Part shown: positions 63,178 through 64,000 of the stretch, one piece after another
Layout: each line of letters starts with the position of its first letter
Numbering within the stretch: the first letter of the stretch is position 1
Assembly: GCF_000092065.1 (NCBI RefSeq)
Contig: NC_009365.1
Coordinates: 496,001 to 560,000 of the forward strand
Length of the DNA: 64,000 nt
Origin: Ostreococcus lucimarinus CCE9901
Lineage: Eukaryota > Chlorophyta > Mamiellophyceae > Mamiellales > Bathycoccaceae
Reading direction: 5' to 3'
Notes under the pieces: model-generated
What the model saw: only the letters and a program-made list of their open reading frames with translations
Databases searched by the model: none
Told to the model about the DNA's origin: nothing
Program-made: the position numbers and the translations under genes

Positions 63178-64000
63178 CTAATTGTGGGTCAACATGTCCG
63201 CCGTCATATATCCAGCGTCGCCGAGACATCGCAGCGAAACGCCGCCGTCGCCGCGGACCTCGACCCGAGTGATCGAACCGTTGTACAGACCGATGCGCAA
63301 CCACGCGTCCGGTGGAAGCTGAAGCGCGCGCAAAACGGAGTACCGAATGACGTTACCGTGACAGACGACGATTTCGTGCTCTGGCGGCGGCGGCTTCGTC
63401 GCCGCCGACGACGGCGACGGCGCTCGGTGGAACGTCTCGCGAAATCCAGCCTCGATTCGCGGAGCGTCCGTGACGTGCACGTGCTCAGCTTGCCTCCAAG
63501 TGTCCGGTTCTGGACGCACGGGCGCGCCCTCGCGAATCAATTCGCTCGATTTACGCGTCGCGTTCGGAAACGCCTCTGCTGCTATGATATCCGCCGTCTC
63601 CTTCGCCCTCACCATCGTACTGTGCGTCATCTTCACCGACGCCGTCGACGGAATGAGTTCCTTCAATCGTCGCGCCGTGAAGCTCGCTTGTTTACGACCC
63701 AAATCCGTGAGTTTGCGCTCGCCGTCCGCCGCGGCGTCGGTTTCGGGCGTCTCCTCCGTCGCCTGGCCGTGTCGCACGAGCCAATACACTTTCGTCGGCG
63801 CCGCGGACGCCGCGACGGAGTCACTTGGAGTTGGATCACCACCGCTCGAACGCCCGTCCCAGTTCCAGTCCCAGGACGTGCGCGCGCGCGCGTCCACGAT
63901 GATTTTTCGTTTCGACAACCGCGCGGCTTCCGCAGCCGCGACCGACGGCTCGGCGCGCGCGTGCGGCGAGACGGCGACGCCTTGGACGCCTAAACCGGCG
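63178..64000 (-). CDS. Phosphoglycerate mutase-like (PGAM5-type) phosphatase, 5' end outside window
   Basis: The frame is open to the window edge, so the N-terminus is missing. Catalytic core: YWLVRHGQATEETPETD (RHG motif), the second arginine in HSTMVRAKETADII, E in SELIREGAP, and the second histidine in IVVCHGNVIRYSVLRAL. The sequence ends in the typical N-G-S-I-T-R-V. PGAM5/Sts-like histidine phosphatases with VCHGNVIRY act on phosphoproteins, PGAM5 at the mitochondrial outer membrane. Phosphoglycerate mutase proper is unlikely because the RHG and CHGN spacing and the missing central residues differ. Confidence 0.8.
   Translation of the reverse strand, partial: AGLGVQGVAVSPHARAEPSVAAAEAARLSKRKIIVDARARTSWDWNWDGRSSGGDPTPSDSVAASAAPTKVYWLVRHGQATEETPETDAAADGERKLTDLGRKQASFTARRLKELIPSTASVKMTHSTMVRAKETADIIAAEAFPNATRKSSELIREGAPVRPEPDTWRQAEHVHVTDAPRIEAGFRETFHRAPSPSSAATKPPPPEHEIVVCHGNVIRYSVLRALQLPPDAWLRIGLYNGSITRVEVRGDGGVSLRCLGDAGYMTADMLTHN

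Noticed and set aside
1-64000. tRNA, rRNA, CRISPR arrays, insertion sequences, prophage or integrated virus
   Set aside because: None supported on reading both strands. I could not run tRNAscan or covariance searches, so small RNAs may be missed.

Overview
The window looks like nuclear DNA of a picoeukaryotic green alga of the Mamiellales, most like Ostreococcus. The evidence is eukaryotic gene content, extreme gene density (most intergenic gaps are 40-200 bp), GC-rich sequence with many CG-rich runs, plastid and mitochondrial proteins with Arg/Ala/Ser-rich presequences, and few, short introns near gene starts. Six introns are well supported by reading frame and homology: pelota, DUSP12, syntaxin-5, aspartic protease, telobox Myb and NDK. 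Two more are inferred in glucose-6-phosphate isomerase. All start with GTGCG and carry CTGAC just before the 3' AG. I see no mobile element, CRISPR array, rRNA or tRNA gene that I can support. The genus is inferred, not proven.

Layout. 0-7.4 kb: end of a DBP7-like helicase, then plastid genes (GDT1-type cation transporter, rhomboid, ferrochelatase, YbeY-HAD fusion). 7.4-14.8 kb: a less GC-rich block of secreted or membrane proteins (subtilase, lumenal-type Deg protease, a multi-pass membrane protein, an acyltransferase-3 and a Ser/Pro-rich surface protein). 15-31 kb: pelota, V-ATPase D, CPBP protease, STN-type kinase, SDR, glucose-6-phosphate isomerase, a DUF2358-like protein, DnaJ, a LisH protein, lipoamide dehydrogenase, DUSP12/YVH1, an MNS1-like coiled coil and a tiny complex I NDUFB3. 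31-45 kb: an ankyrin protein, DPH7, a tiny membrane protein, Tubby, a SET protein, an ABCB7/ATM transporter, a 5'-nucleotidase, RRP42, syntaxin-5, XRCC4, a SANT-like protein and a basic nucleolar-type protein. 45-64 kb: an N6AMT1/MTQ2 methyltransferase, a TRAF zinc-finger protein, BMT2, annexin, an aspartic protease with a His-rich insert, APC11, a telobox Myb protein, an SGNH hydrolase, PRA isomerase, nucleoside diphosphate kinase, a CEP44-domain protein, an FKBP-TPR protein, two small unknowns and the 3' part of a PGAM-family phosphatase.

Most genes are unrelated housekeeping functions, as expected in a eukaryote. The parts that may belong together are the surface/secretory block at 7.4-14.8 kb, the very tight same-strand pairs (2, 10 and 41 bp apart) that could be dicistronic, and homologues of ciliary or centriolar proteins (MNS1, CEP44, Tubby) in what looks like a flagellum-less lineage.
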